The position numbers were made by a program, and so were the translations under genes. The notes beneath the pieces were generated by a model. The model was not told the DNA's origin, did not search any database, and saw only the letters and a list, made by a program, of their open reading frames with translations. Shown here one piece after another: positions 10,715-18,977 of a DNA stretch of 64,000 bases (position 1 is the first letter of the stretch; each line of letters opens with the position of its first letter). Source of the DNA: Larkinella terrae (lineage in GTDB: Bacteria > Bacteroidota > Bacteroidia > Cytophagales > Spirosomataceae); assembly GCF_009668025.1 (NCBI RefSeq), contig NZ_WJXZ01000011.1:173055-237054 (forward strand), read 5' to 3'.

Positions 10715-10874
10715 CGAATAAAAAGACATCTCCGGCGTAAAAATCGTCTGACAGACAGGTGATTGTTGGGTGATTTGAGGCTTTTTTTCGCTCTTAGCAT
10801 AATTTTTTGCCCTTATATGAAGAACTACCGGGAAGAAACCGTTACTTTACATCTCCATTTTATTCTCGAAAATC

Positions 10875-11069
10875 ATGCCAACGGGTACAGTTAAGTTTTT
10901 TAATGAAAACAAAGGATTCGGGTTTATCGTACCCGATGATGCAAGTGGAGACATTTTCGTCCACGTGTCTGCTTGCCAGGATCAATTACGGGAGCATGAC
11001 AAAGTCACTTTCGAAGTAGAGCGCGGCCCGAAAGGGTTGAATGCAACGAACGTAAAGCGGGCCCGGTAA
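10875..11069 (+). CDS. Cold-shock domain protein (CspA family)
   Basis: This 64-aa single-domain protein binds single-stranded RNA or DNA and acts as an RNA chaperone. Both RNA-binding motifs are present: KGFGFI near residue 14 and DIFVHVS near residue 27. The start [17 protein letters not shown] is typical. Length and the basic C-terminus (NVKRAR) match the family. It is a monocistronic gene followed by a hairpin that could terminate transcription. Confidence 0.95.
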   Translation: MPTGTVKFFNENKGFGFIVPDDASGDIFVHVSACQDQLREHDKVTFEVERGPKGLNATNVKRAR

Positions 11070-11075
11070 CCATCG

Positions 11076-11130
11076 GCCGGTTAGTTTTCGGAGATGAGTT
11101 CTTGCAAAGCTAACCGGCTTTCCTTCTTCT
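11076..11130 (+). terminator. Possible terminator after the cold-shock gene
   Basis: GCCGGTTAG at 11076-11084 pairs with CTAACCGGC at 11110-11118 (9-bp stem, 25-base loop), followed by a pyrimidine-rich TTTCCTTCTTC tail. The large loop makes this a moderate call. Confidence 0.5.
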
Positions 11131-11270
11131 TTTTAACGTCACAAACGCCGGTTGCCTGGCGAATTTTTGTGACCTTACCTGCCGAACCTTTTTGGGTTTT
11201 ACCAAGTAAAAACCGTTGCCTCCCCGGTAATGGCAAAAGAAGTACACCCCTGAAATTGGGTTGAGCAAAG

Positions 11271-11849
11271 CTACGGCGCTCGCCGGGCCGTTCGAATAAG
11301 AACCGGTTTTTTCAATGTCTGCGCCAGGCTGGCTTCCGATCCGGTTTCGCCTTTTTGAATCTGGCGGACAACGTCCATGCCCTCTACCACGCGTCCAAAA
11401 GCCGCAAATCCCTGGCCATCCGGGTTTCGTTTTCCACCAAAATCCAGCTCGGGTTGATCGTTGATGCAGATAAAAAATTCCGAGGTCTCACTGTTGGGCT
11501 TGCTCCGCGCCATAGAAAGCGTGCCGTTCAAATGTTTCAGACCGGTTTTTTGCGTCGTTTCCTGCAAAATGGGCGGCAGTCGACGGGTCGAATCATTTTG
11601 CAAGCCACCCTGAATTACTTCAATTTTCACCGGACTATTGCTCTGGTTGTCCAGCCGGACCACGCGGTAAAACCGGCTTCCGTCGAAGCGTTTTTCATCG
11701 ACATACCGGAGGAAATTAGCCACAGTACCAGGCGCTTTATCCGCGTATAGCTCAAGCGTAATTGGACCCGCTTCAGTGTCGAGCCGGACGCGCTGGGCGC
11801 TGGCGTTCCAGGCGATGAAGGCGAATATGAAAAGTAGGAAGTGCTTCAT
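11271..11849 (-). CDS. Secreted cyclophilin-type peptidyl-prolyl isomerase
   Basis: This 192-aa protein has a signal peptide of about 18 residues ending ASAQ, so it probably acts in the periplasm as a proline isomerase helping envelope protein folding. The cyclophilin core is visible: TVANFLRYVDEKRFDGSRFYRVV, IQGGLQND, GTLSMARSKPNSETSEFFICIND and FAAFGRVVEGMDVV. The region corresponding to the catalytic Arg-Phe strand is FYRVVR. No operon partner is adjacent; the upstream gene is divergent. Confidence 0.9.
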   Translation of the reverse strand: MKHFLLFIFAFIAWNASAQRVRLDTEAGPITLELYADKAPGTVANFLRYVDEKRFDGSRFYRVVRLDNQSNSPVKIEVIQGGLQNDSTRRLPPILQETTQKTGLKHLNGTLSMARSKPNSETSEFFICINDQPELDFGGKRNPDGQGFAAFGRVVEGMDVVRQIQKGETGSEASLAQTLKKPVLIRTARRAP

Positions 11850-12026
11850 TGTTGTGGGGAGCGATCGCAGGAAGTTTATCGTTTAGTTTAATAGATTAAA
11901 AAACAACAATGCTATGAAAACCGCCAATTGTTAAATTTTTATAAAAAACACAAATAAGTCTATTTATTGTGCAAATTGTATTGAACAACCCGGTTTTAGT
12001 GATCAAAATATAATCATTAACCGAAC

Positions 12027-12713
12027 ATGAAAACGTTTCACTATTTTTTGCTGGCCGCCCTAGGTTTTTATTCAATATCTTCAAAAGCTCAGATTTTCAA
12101 AAATAGCACTTGGGGGATAACTACGGGGATTTCCAATACCAATGTCGGCTATATAAAACCATTTTCCCGCTATTCCATAACCGGTTTTAAAGTTGGGGTT
12201 TATGGACTGAAAGAACTCAATACCAATTATGAACTAACCTTTGCGGTCAATGCATCACGCTATGGCCAAAGAACTTATTTAACAACACGATTTATTTCCC
12301 CACCAAATTTGGATACAACTTTTTATAATATGTATGAAGAATATTTTACATACCTCACTTTCTATCCTCAACTGAGGTATTATCCGTTAAAATTCGGAAA
12401 AATTAAGCCTTTTATTGGATTCGGTTTATTTGCAGGGTATTTAATAAAGTCAAAAGGTTTTTCTTATACCGGAGATGGTCTATTAATCAGCACAACTGTC
12501 CAAACGCGAGGTTTTTATCGGCTCAACTATGGCGTAAATCTGGACTTGGGATTAAAAATTCATTTGGGTAAGTTAAAGAAACCGGTTTGGGTGGCTTTAT
12601 CCTATGAACCTGGAATTGCAGATATTGTACATTCTCGGAGCAAAAATCCCGGATTTACTTACAAAACCAGCGCATATAGCCTGAACGTTTATTATCCTAT
12701 TTCGTCGCGCTAA
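12027..12713 (+). CDS. Predicted outer-membrane beta-barrel protein, function unknown
   Basis: The 228-aa protein starts with a signal peptide (MKTFHYFLLAALGFYSISSKAQ) and continues with alternating aromatic and polar segments such as YFTYLTFYPQLRYYPLKFG and IKPFIGFGLFAGYL, typical of small beta-barrels of the porin/OmpA-like superfamily. The last segment ends in aromatic, strand-like sequence. Its DNA is unusually AT-rich (15 G+C among bases 12301-12360) compared with most neighbours, which suggests acquisition or relaxed selection. It is flanked downstream by a palindromic repeat. No specific function can be assigned. Confidence 0.75.
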   Translation: MKTFHYFLLAALGFYSISSKAQIFKNSTWGITTGISNTNVGYIKPFSRYSITGFKVGVYGLKELNTNYELTFAVNASRYGQRTYLTTRFISPPNLDTTFYNMYEEYFTYLTFYPQLRYYPLKFGKIKPFIGFGLFAGYLIKSKGFSYTGDGLLISTTVQTRGFYRLNYGVNLDLGLKIHLGKLKKPVWVALSYEPGIADIVHSRSKNPGFTYKTSAYSLNVYYPISSR

Positions 12714-12752
12714 TTGTGCTTCATTGCTAAAATTGAATAAAACATAAACATA

Positions 12753-12821
12753 CCGCTGACAGGGTTTTCAACCGCTGTCAGGGCGCGGATACCTGACAGC
12801 GGTTGAAAACCCTGTCAGCGG
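12753..12821. repeat. REPIN-like palindrome: two inverted CCTGACAGCGG repeats
   Basis: The arms 12753-12782 and 12792-12821 are perfect 30-base reverse complements around a 9-base loop. Each arm itself contains a small inverted repeat (CTGACAG ... CTGTCAG). A single copy with 27 of 30 identical bases occurs at 30566-30595. It lies between convergent genes and could also act as a bidirectional terminator. Confidence 0.9.
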
Positions 12822-12954
12822 CTTAACAAAAACCGGAATACAAGATAATCGTAAACCTGATTACAACTCCGATTGGACCAAAACAAAACCGGTCGGCTGA
12901 ACAGGAAATCTTCCCGATCAGCCGACCGATTGCTTGGAATCAAGTCGAAATGAA

Positions 12955-13605
12955 TCAGGCGGTAGCCCGGGTCAGTTTCGATTTGATGAATTGAAAAATA
13001 ATCGGTGCCACTGACAAACCGATGATTCCGAAAATTACCAGTTCAAAATTATTTTTGATAATCGGCAGATTACCAAACAGATAGCCTAACATGCTTACTC
13101 CAACCACCCACAGAATGGCCCCGGCCACGCAGTAGCCGATGTACTTGGAATAATTCATACTGCCCGCACCGGCAACGAACGGCGCAATCGTGCGAACAAT
13201 GGGAATAAACCGGGCCATAATTACCGTTTTGCCGCCGTGTTTCTGATAGAAATTCTCCGTTTCGGTGATGTATTCCCGCTTAAAAAACAGGATTCGTTCC
13301 CGCATTTTGATCTGCCCACCGAGAAATTTACCGACAAAATAATTGACGTTATCGCCCAGCAAAGCCGCAATGATCAACAGCGGAATCATGATTTTCATGT
13401 CCAGCGCGCCGGTCGATGCCGCGAGTGCTCCGGCGGCAAACAGCAGCGAATCGCCCGGCAGCAACGGCATGACGATCAGACCGGTTTCTACGAAAATAAT
13501 CAGAAACAGAATCGCGTAGGTCAGCGTACCATATTCATTGATGATATCGGCCAAATGCTTGTCCAGGTGCAAAAAGAAGTCGAGAATCGACTGAATAACT
13601 TCCAT
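12955..13605 (-). CDS. DedA-family membrane protein
   Basis: This 216-aa integral membrane protein belongs to the DedA/VTT family, linked to lipid scrambling or transport and to membrane homeostasis. Hallmarks are FVETGLIVMPLLPGDSLLF near residue 40, GDNVNYFVGKFLG near 85, and the conserved ARFIPIVRTIAPFVAGAGSM near 133. It starts 21 bases after the phosphosulfolactate-synthase-like gene on the same strand, so the two are probably co-transcribed. Which lipid or substrate it handles is not known. Confidence 0.9.
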   Translation of the reverse strand: MEVIQSILDFFLHLDKHLADIINEYGTLTYAILFLIIFVETGLIVMPLLPGDSLLFAAGALAASTGALDMKIMIPLLIIAALLGDNVNYFVGKFLGGQIKMRERILFFKREYITETENFYQKHGGKTVIMARFIPIVRTIAPFVAGAGSMNYSKYIGYCVAGAILWVVGVSMLGYLFGNLPIIKNNFELVIFGIIGLSVAPIIFQFIKSKLTRATA

Positions 13606-13626
13606 ACGTGTGAATCGATAGGTTGA

Positions 13627-14403
13627 TTAGTGAGTCAGCCCGAGGCCGCTCAGAAAATGAGAAAACGTGTCACCGCGCAGCCCTAACCGGATGGTTTCCA
13701 GCGGGATCGCTTCATTCGGCGAAATATTGCCCAGGTTGACATTCGCGCCGAGCAATTTAACAAACCAGACTTGCTGTTCTTTCTGGGGGGCCTCCCAAAT
13801 GATTTTTTCGGATGGAATTTGCGTCAGGATTTCTTCGACCAGCCCCTGCCGAACTTCGCCACTGGCCCGGAACAGGCCAACGGTTCCGCCTTCGCGTGCT
13901 TCGCCAATGACTTTCCAGGCACCCGCTTCCAGCTCGGCTTTCATCAGTTGAATCCATTTGTAGGGCGGAATAATTTTGGCTTCGTCTTTCGAACCCACTT
14001 CCGACAAAACCGTCACCTGCTTAGCTAACTCAGTGATATAATGACACTTGTCGTCGAGATTCATCTCAATGGAACCGTCCGACACTTCGGCATACTGCAA
14101 GTCGAAGGTATCAAGCACCCGCCGGTAGTCATCGAATTGCCCCCGAACCACAAAAGCTTCAAACAGCGTACCACCGAAATAGGCCGGAATGCCGGCATCC
14201 TTATAAATTTTGAGTTTTTCTTTCAGGTGGGGCGTAACGAATGACGTTGCCCAGCCTAGTTTCACAATATCAGTATACTCAGCCGAGGTAGACAGAAAAT
14301 CTTCGACCTGTCTGATACTAAGTCCCTTGTCCATAACCATCGTCAGGCCGTGCTGCCGGGGTTTTACGGTCCGTTCCGGAATGTGGGAAAGCGTATAATT
14401 CAT
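13627..14403 (-). CDS. Phosphosulfolactate synthase-like protein (ComA family)
   Basis: This 258-aa barrel protein matches the ComA family, whose characterised members add sulfite to phosphoenolpyruvate to give phosphosulfolactate. Visible hallmarks are GLTMVMDKGLSIRQVEDFL, DIVKLGWATSFV, AYFGGTLFEAFV and VSDGSIEM, followed by KWIQLMKAELEAGAWKV and EARE. In Bacteroidota a C3-sulfonate pool could feed sulfonolipids such as capnine, but that link is an inference. The downstream DedA gene is probably in the same operon. Confidence 0.85.
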   Translation of the reverse strand: MNYTLSHIPERTVKPRQHGLTMVMDKGLSIRQVEDFLSTSAEYTDIVKLGWATSFVTPHLKEKLKIYKDAGIPAYFGGTLFEAFVVRGQFDDYRRVLDTFDLQYAEVSDGSIEMNLDDKCHYITELAKQVTVLSEVGSKDEAKIIPPYKWIQLMKAELEAGAWKVIGEAREGGTVGLFRASGEVRQGLVEEILTQIPSEKIIWEAPQKEQQVWFVKLLGANVNLGNISPNEAIPLETIRLGLRGDTFSHFLSGLGLTH

Positions 14404-14519
14404 TTTGAGAGGATAGCGGATTAGCGCAAAAAACGCCTAAAAGTAACACAAGTCGTGCTACCTCCCAAGAAAATCCACGGATTATACTTGATTAAACCGT
14501 TTTTCACTTGGTTAAATGC

Positions 14520-14527
14520 TATTTTTG
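14520..14527 (+). promoter_or_regulatory. -7 promoter element of the thioesterase gene
   Basis: TATTTTTG at 14520-14527 fits TAnnTTTG and lies 17 bases before the ATG at 14544. The -33 region is only T-rich (around 14498-14503), with no clear TTG. Confidence 0.45.
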
Positions 14528-14543
14528 TCGAAAAATTTAGTGT

Positions 14544-14990
14544 ATGTCAATCCCTGAAACCAACCCCCGGCTGCTTTTTTTCCGTTCCATGATTGGCCAG
14601 GATATGCGCCAAAGTCCTTCGCCCCTCGGCCGATGGCTCAATGGCACTATCCTGGCGGCCGAAGAGGGCTCGCTGACTGTGGCTTATGAGGTAAAGGAAG
14701 ACATGACCAATCCCATGCGGATTCTGCACGGCGGAGCCGCAGCCGCCATTGCCGACGAACTGATTGGAACGACGGTTTACGCCCTGGGTCGGGAACATAT
14801 TTACACCTCAGTGAATCTGAACGTCGATTTTCTGCACAGCGCCAAACTGGGCGAAACCGTCACGGCGCGGACGCAGGTGGTGCGGGCCGGCAAAAATATC
14901 GTTCACGCCGAATGCGTCATTACAGCCGCCGATGGCAAAATCATTGCCAAAGCCGCTTCAAATCTGATTCAAACCTCGATCAAGCATTAA
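14544..14990 (+). CDS. PaaI-like hotdog-fold thioesterase
   Basis: This 148-aa protein is a hotdog-fold acyl-CoA thioesterase of the PaaI/YdiI group. The central motif MRILHGGAAAAIADELIGTTVYAL (seen here as HGG followed by the active-site acidic residue in ADE), then VNLNVDFLHSAKLGETV, is typical. The length of 140-150 residues is normal. It stands alone, with a divergent upstream gene and a convergent aldo/keto reductase gene. The acyl-CoA substrate is unknown. Confidence 0.87.
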   Translation: MSIPETNPRLLFFRSMIGQDMRQSPSPLGRWLNGTILAAEEGSLTVAYEVKEDMTNPMRILHGGAAAAIADELIGTTVYALGREHIYTSVNLNVDFLHSAKLGETVTARTQVVRAGKNIVHAECVITAADGKIIAKAASNLIQTSIKH

Positions 14991-14991
14991 A

Positions 14992-15084
14992 CTTCATTAT
15001 TCGTTATTCAATATTCAATATTCGCTATTTAATTCATAATCAGTTAAATAGCGAATATTGAATACTGAATAACGAATATTGAAG
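14992..15084. repeat. AT-rich long palindrome (41-bp arms, 39 matching)
   Basis: The left arm 14992-15032 and right arm 15044-15084 are reverse complements except for two positions; the loop is 11 bases. The units are built from ATTCAATATTCG-like words. It lies between convergent genes (thioesterase and aldo/keto reductase) and may act as a bidirectional terminator or be a MITE-like element. Confidence 0.85.
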
Positions 15085-15116
15085 TTGGGTAACTGGCTGA
15101 AATACTGACGGTTTTA

Positions 15117-16142
15117 TCAGACAGGCAACGGATTCAGACCCGGGTTTTTGCGTTGGTGCCAGTACGGATAAATCGGTTCCTTGTCGCTCGCGGCATCCAG
15201 TCTGGCTACCTGCTCTTTCGTTAAATTCCAGCCAATGGCGCCCAAGTTCTGGGTCAGTTGGTCTTCGGTTCGCGCGCCAATGACGATGCTGGAAACCGTG
15301 GGTCGCTGCAAGAGCCAGTTTAGGGCTACCTGCGCCACGGTTTTGCCGGTTTCAGCCGCCAGTTCGTCCAGCGTATCCATGATCCCAAACCAGTAGTTTT
15401 CCGACAAAACCGGTCCTTCGCCCCCACCCTGCGCAATCCGGCTGTCGGCGGGTGCCGGGTTGTTCCGGCGGTATTTACCACCCAATCGTCCGGCGGCCAA
15501 CGGACTCCAGACCACCGTCCCGATGTTTTGATCGAGCGCCAGCGGCATCAGTTCCCATTCAAATTCGCGACTCAGCAGCGAATAATACGCCTGATGCGTC
15601 ACGTATTTCGCCCAGCCGTAGCGTTCGGAAACCGACAGCGATTTCATCAGATGCCAACCCGAAAAATTGGAGCAGCCGATGTAGCGCACTTTTCCGCTCT
15701 GCACCAGGTCGTTCAATGCGCTCAGGGTTTCTTCCACCGGCGTGTTGCCGTCAAAACCGTGCATGTAATAGATGTCGATGTAATCGGTATTGAGCCGACG
15801 CAGGCTGTCTTCGCAGGCCTTCACGAGATGGAAACGCGAGGAGCCGAAATCGTTCGGGCCGTCGCCCATTTTAAACGTCGCCTTCGTCGAAATCAGGGCT
15901 TTATCGCGCAATCCGCTCAGGGCTTTGCCGAGAATTTCTTCCGAAAGCCCGCGTGAATAGACGTTGGCTGTATCGAAGAGTGTCAGGCCCGCGTCCAGGC
16001 ATCGATTCACCAGCCGGGTTGCCTCGTCGACCTGCGTACTGCCCCAGGCTTTAAAAAATTCGGTTCCACCTCCGAACGTGCCGGTTCCAAAACTCAACAC
16101 CGGAACCTTCAGCCCTGATGCTCCTAATTGTCTGTATTCCAT
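15117..16142 (-). CDS. Aldo/keto reductase
   Basis: This 341-aa NADPH-dependent oxidoreductase starts MEYRQLGASGLKVPVLSFG, the standard family N-terminus. Catalytic residues are seen in order: Asp and Tyr in LFDTANVYSRGLSEEILGKAL, Lys in ALISTKATF, and His in YIDIYYMHGFD. The C-terminal SSIVIGARTEDQLTQNLGA binds the cofactor phosphate. The start at 16142 is preferred: an upstream in-frame extension to 16322 reads through a palindromic repeat. The carbonyl substrate cannot be predicted. Confidence 0.93.
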   Translation of the reverse strand: MEYRQLGASGLKVPVLSFGTGTFGGGTEFFKAWGSTQVDEATRLVNRCLDAGLTLFDTANVYSRGLSEEILGKALSGLRDKALISTKATFKMGDGPNDFGSSRFHLVKACEDSLRRLNTDYIDIYYMHGFDGNTPVEETLSALNDLVQSGKVRYIGCSNFSGWHLMKSLSVSERYGWAKYVTHQAYYSLLSREFEWELMPLALDQNIGTVVWSPLAAGRLGGKYRRNNPAPADSRIAQGGGEGPVLSENYWFGIMDTLDELAAETGKTVAQVALNWLLQRPTVSSIVIGARTEDQLTQNLGAIGWNLTKEQVARLDAASDKEPIYPYWHQRKNPGLNPLPV

Positions 16143-16165
16143 ATCATTACATCTAAAAACCAGCG

Positions 16166-16266
16166 ATTGTTTCGCGGAGGTGAGCGGAGAAAAAAGGAGG
16201 TAAGCGGAGTTCATAAAAAAATCTCTGCCAAACTCCCTTTTTCTCCGCTCACCTCCGCGAAACAAT
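16166..16266. repeat. Dispersed hairpin repeat, CGCGGAG family, copy A
   Basis: The arms 16166-16194 and 16238-16266 are perfect 29-base reverse complements, containing TTTCGCGGAGGTGAGCGGAG. The middle section contains a second GCGGAGTT and an AAACTCCC. The arrangement is closely matched by copy B at 45421-45518, so this is a repeated element and not a chance hairpin. Confidence 0.9.
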
Positions 16267-16375
16267 CTTTTCTCCGGCGTCAATTTAGGAAATATCACTG
16301 CACGCCAGGCTATTTTTTCCAAATTCCGTCGTTAATTCGCTCCTACGGACAACGGTTTTTAACAACTCCACGCAT

Positions 16376-17110
16376 ATGAAAAACAGATGTAAACTAGCCC
16401 TGGCGGTTTTTCTTTTCCTGTCGACAACGGTTTTTGCCCAGTACGAAATGGCCTCATCGGTAGCCAACGGGGAAGCTTTGTTTCAATCCAATTTTTCCGC
16501 CATTAACAGCACGCTGCTGAATTCATACAGCAAAAAGAAATCGACTTCGGAAAAACCGCTTGCCCTGACTCCCTCGAAGCTCAAGGCGCTGGATTTCAGC
16601 CGGTCGTCTTCCATCAGCGAAAAAATCAAGAAGCTGTTTATCAACCAGATCACGCAGGCTAATCCGTCGGCAGAACCGCAACTGGAGCAGCTTTTCGCGA
16701 ACAACCGGCTGGTAACGGAATTTGACAATTTGCTGGCGGGCTACGGTTTTTCCGGCCGGAATCTGGCCGACGCCCTGACCGCTTATCTGGTGATCAACTG
16801 GCAGATTGCCAACAACCAGGAATTCAATGATCCGAACGGCTTCAACAACGTTCGCCGGGTCATGCAGGTAGCGCTGTTGTCGTCGGAAGAACTGGCCGAT
16901 TTACAGGACCGGGATAAGCAGACAATTGCCGAAACGATGGCGTACCAATCCCTGATCATGAGGACGGCCTACCAGGATCTGAAGAAAGCCAACAACCGCG
17001 CCGGGCTCGCCAATTTGCAGAAAATCGTGCATAAGAGCGTGAAAGACCTCGGTTTTGACCTGAAAGCCGTCCGCCTGACGAGCGCCGGTTTTGTTAAAAA
17101 GGTCCGGTGA
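16376..17110 (+). CDS. Secreted protein resembling DUF6683, function unknown
   Basis: The 244-aa protein has a signal peptide (MKNRCKLALAVFLFLSTTVFAQ) and a mainly alpha-helical mature part. The segment LVTEFDNLLAGYGFSGRNLA followed by ALTAYLVINWQIANNQ recalls the DUF6683 family; this match is from memory of the pattern. No catalytic residues are recognisable. It probably resides in the periplasm. The next gene, a histidine kinase, follows on the same strand after 79 bases, but a functional link is not evident. Confidence 0.65.
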   Translation: MKNRCKLALAVFLFLSTTVFAQYEMASSVANGEALFQSNFSAINSTLLNSYSKKKSTSEKPLALTPSKLKALDFSRSSSISEKIKKLFINQITQANPSAEPQLEQLFANNRLVTEFDNLLAGYGFSGRNLADALTAYLVINWQIANNQEFNDPNGFNNVRRVMQVALLSSEELADLQDRDKQTIAETMAYQSLIMRTAYQDLKKANNRAGLANLQKIVHKSVKDLGFDLKAVRLTSAGFVKKVR

Positions 17111-17189
17111 TGAATTGTTGGAAGTCTAACCCGGAAAACTTAATTTGAGGAGCCAAACCGTCTGTTGCCCCACTGCCGCCCGATTTTCT

Positions 17190-18542
17190 ATGGAAATAGC
17201 TTCTTTTCTGATTGTCTTTTTTATGGTTCGGTACATCCGGAACTCGCTGCAAACCGCTCAGCAGTTTCCGGAATGGGACAGAATTCTGGTGATCGTTCAA
17301 TACGCGGCTTCCGGTTTGCTGGCAGCCGAAATTTTCCTCGATACGGATTTCACCAAATGGATCTGGCACCTGATTTTGCTGGGTATGGTTGGGGCCGCTT
17401 ACCTGCTGAAAGACTTCCGGCCGGTTCGAAACCTCTGGCTGGCCGTTGGCCCGTACATCCTGATATCGCTGTTTAGCGATATCGTGGCCCTGATCGATAA
17501 GGAAACTTACAAATCCATCAAGGATATCATCGACATCGCCCAGATTTTTGCGCTGGTGTGGCTGATTGCAACCTGGGTCAGCAGCCAGAAACAGCAGAAA
17601 GCACTCGAAAAAGAACGGCTGAAACGCTTGCAGGAAGAAGAACAAAGCCGCATCATTGCCGGCCAGAACGTGATGCTGGAACAGCTGGTGGCCGAACGGA
17701 CCGCCGAACTGACCCGCCAGAAAGAAGAACTGGAGCAAACGCTGACAGAACTCAAAACCACGCAGGATCAGTTGATTCAGCGCGAAAAAATGGCCTCGCT
17801 CGGGGAACTGACCGCCGGAATTGCCCACGAAATCCAGAATCCGCTCAATTTCGTCAATAATTTCTCGGAAGTATCGGTCGAACTCATCGAGGAATTGAAG
17901 GAGGAACGGAAACGCGAAGACCGCGACCTGGAACTGGAAGACGAAATTCTGGGCGACATTGCGCAAAACCTGCAAAAAATTACCCACCACGGCAAACGCG
18001 CCGACTCGATTGTGAAGGGAATGCTGCAACATTCGCGCGCCAGCACGCCCCAGCAGGAACCGACCGACCTCAACAACCTCGCCGATGAATACCTGCGGCT
18101 GGCTTACCACGGGTTACGCGCCAACGATAAGTCGTTCAATGCCACGCTGGTGATGGATTTTGACGACAAACTGGGACTGGTATCGGTGGTGCCGCAGGAC
18201 ATGGGCCGGGTGCTGCTCAACCTGTTTACCAACGCCTTTTACGCGACGGAAGAAAAGCGAAAAACCGGTCTGGAAGGCTACCAGCCCAGGGTGCAGGTCA
18301 GCACGAAGCGGACGGAAGATCACCACATCGAAATCCGGGTGCGCGACAACGGCTGCGGGATTCCCCAGTCCGTCCTGAACAAAATTTACCAGCCTTTTTT
18401 CACGACCAAACCCACCGGGCAGGGCACCGGACTGGGGCTGTCGCTGAGCTATGATATTGTTACCAAGGGCCACCAGGGCGAGTTGACGGTCGATACGGAG
18501 GAAGGGAAATTTACCGAGTTCATCATTCGGTTACCTACATAA
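17190..18542 (+). CDS. Membrane-bound sensor histidine kinase
   Basis: The protein (450 aa from the ATG at 17190; a TTG at 17145 would add 15 residues) has about four N-terminal membrane helices, a coiled coil at about 130-195 rich in E, K and Q, then a histidine kinase core. The phospho-acceptor is His213 in GELTAGIAHEIQNPL. The ATPase domain has N (LLNLFTNAFYA), G1 (DNGCGIP) and G2 (GQGTGLGLSLSYDI) boxes. The class usually senses membrane or redox cues; no ligand-binding domain is visible. It probably signals to the two receiver proteins encoded immediately downstream. Confidence 0.93.
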   Translation: MEIASFLIVFFMVRYIRNSLQTAQQFPEWDRILVIVQYAASGLLAAEIFLDTDFTKWIWHLILLGMVGAAYLLKDFRPVRNLWLAVGPYILISLFSDIVALIDKETYKSIKDIIDIAQIFALVWLIATWVSSQKQQKALEKERLKRLQEEEQSRIIAGQNVMLEQLVAERTAELTRQKEELEQTLTELKTTQDQLIQREKMASLGELTAGIAHEIQNPLNFVNNFSEVSVELIEELKEERKREDRDLELEDEILGDIAQNLQKITHHGKRADSIVKGMLQHSRASTPQQEPTDLNNLADEYLRLAYHGLRANDKSFNATLVMDFDDKLGLVSVVPQDMGRVLLNLFTNAFYATEEKRKTGLEGYQPRVQVSTKRTEDHHIEIRVRDNGCGIPQSVLNKIYQPFFTTKPTGQGTGLGLSLSYDIVTKGHQGELTVDTEEGKFTEFIIRLPT

Positions 18543-18602
18543 AGACCGACTTTGATTACCTTTGAATAGAGACGCACTTTTCTTTTTACAAATTCGCCTG
18601 AA

Positions 18603-18977
18603 ATGAAAGTATTGGTTGTTGACGACGAAACCGACGTACAAGTACTCTTTGAACAGCGCTTCCGGCGCGAAATCCGGGGGGGAGAAATCAATTTCGCCTT
18701 CGCTCATTCGGGCGAGAAAGCGCTGGCCTACCTGAACGAACACGCGTCTGAATGTGTACTGATTCTGTCGGATATTAACATGCCCGGCATGAGTGGTCTG
18801 GAATTGTTGCGACTGATTAAAACCACTTATCCGGTTCCTCCGCCCGTCGTGATGATGATTACGGCCTATGGCGATGCCGACAGCTATGATCAGGCCATGC
18901 AGTTGGGAGCCGACGCGTTTCTGACGAAACCGCTCGACTTTACCAACCTGAAAGAAAAACTCAAAACCGTATTATGA
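18603..18977 (+). CDS. Single-domain response regulator
   Basis: This 124-aa protein is a receiver domain only. The acidic pocket is VVDDETD near the N-terminus, the phospho-acceptor is Asp57 in [13 protein letters not shown], followed by MMITAYGD and a conserved Lys in FLTKPLDF. Without an output domain it may relay phosphate or act by protein contact. It overlaps the next gene by 4 bases (ATGA), so the two are translationally coupled. Confidence 0.94.
   Translation: MKVLVVDDETDVQVLFEQRFRREIRGGEINFAFAHSGEKALAYLNEHASECVLILSDINMPGMSGLELLRLIKTTYPVPPPVVMMITAYGDADSYDQAMQLGADAFLTKPLDFTNLKEKLKTVL

Noticed and set aside
15117..16322. Extended start of the aldo/keto reductase at 16322
   Set aside because: The extra 60 codons read through the palindromic repeat at 16166-16266, and the family N-terminus begins exactly at 16142.
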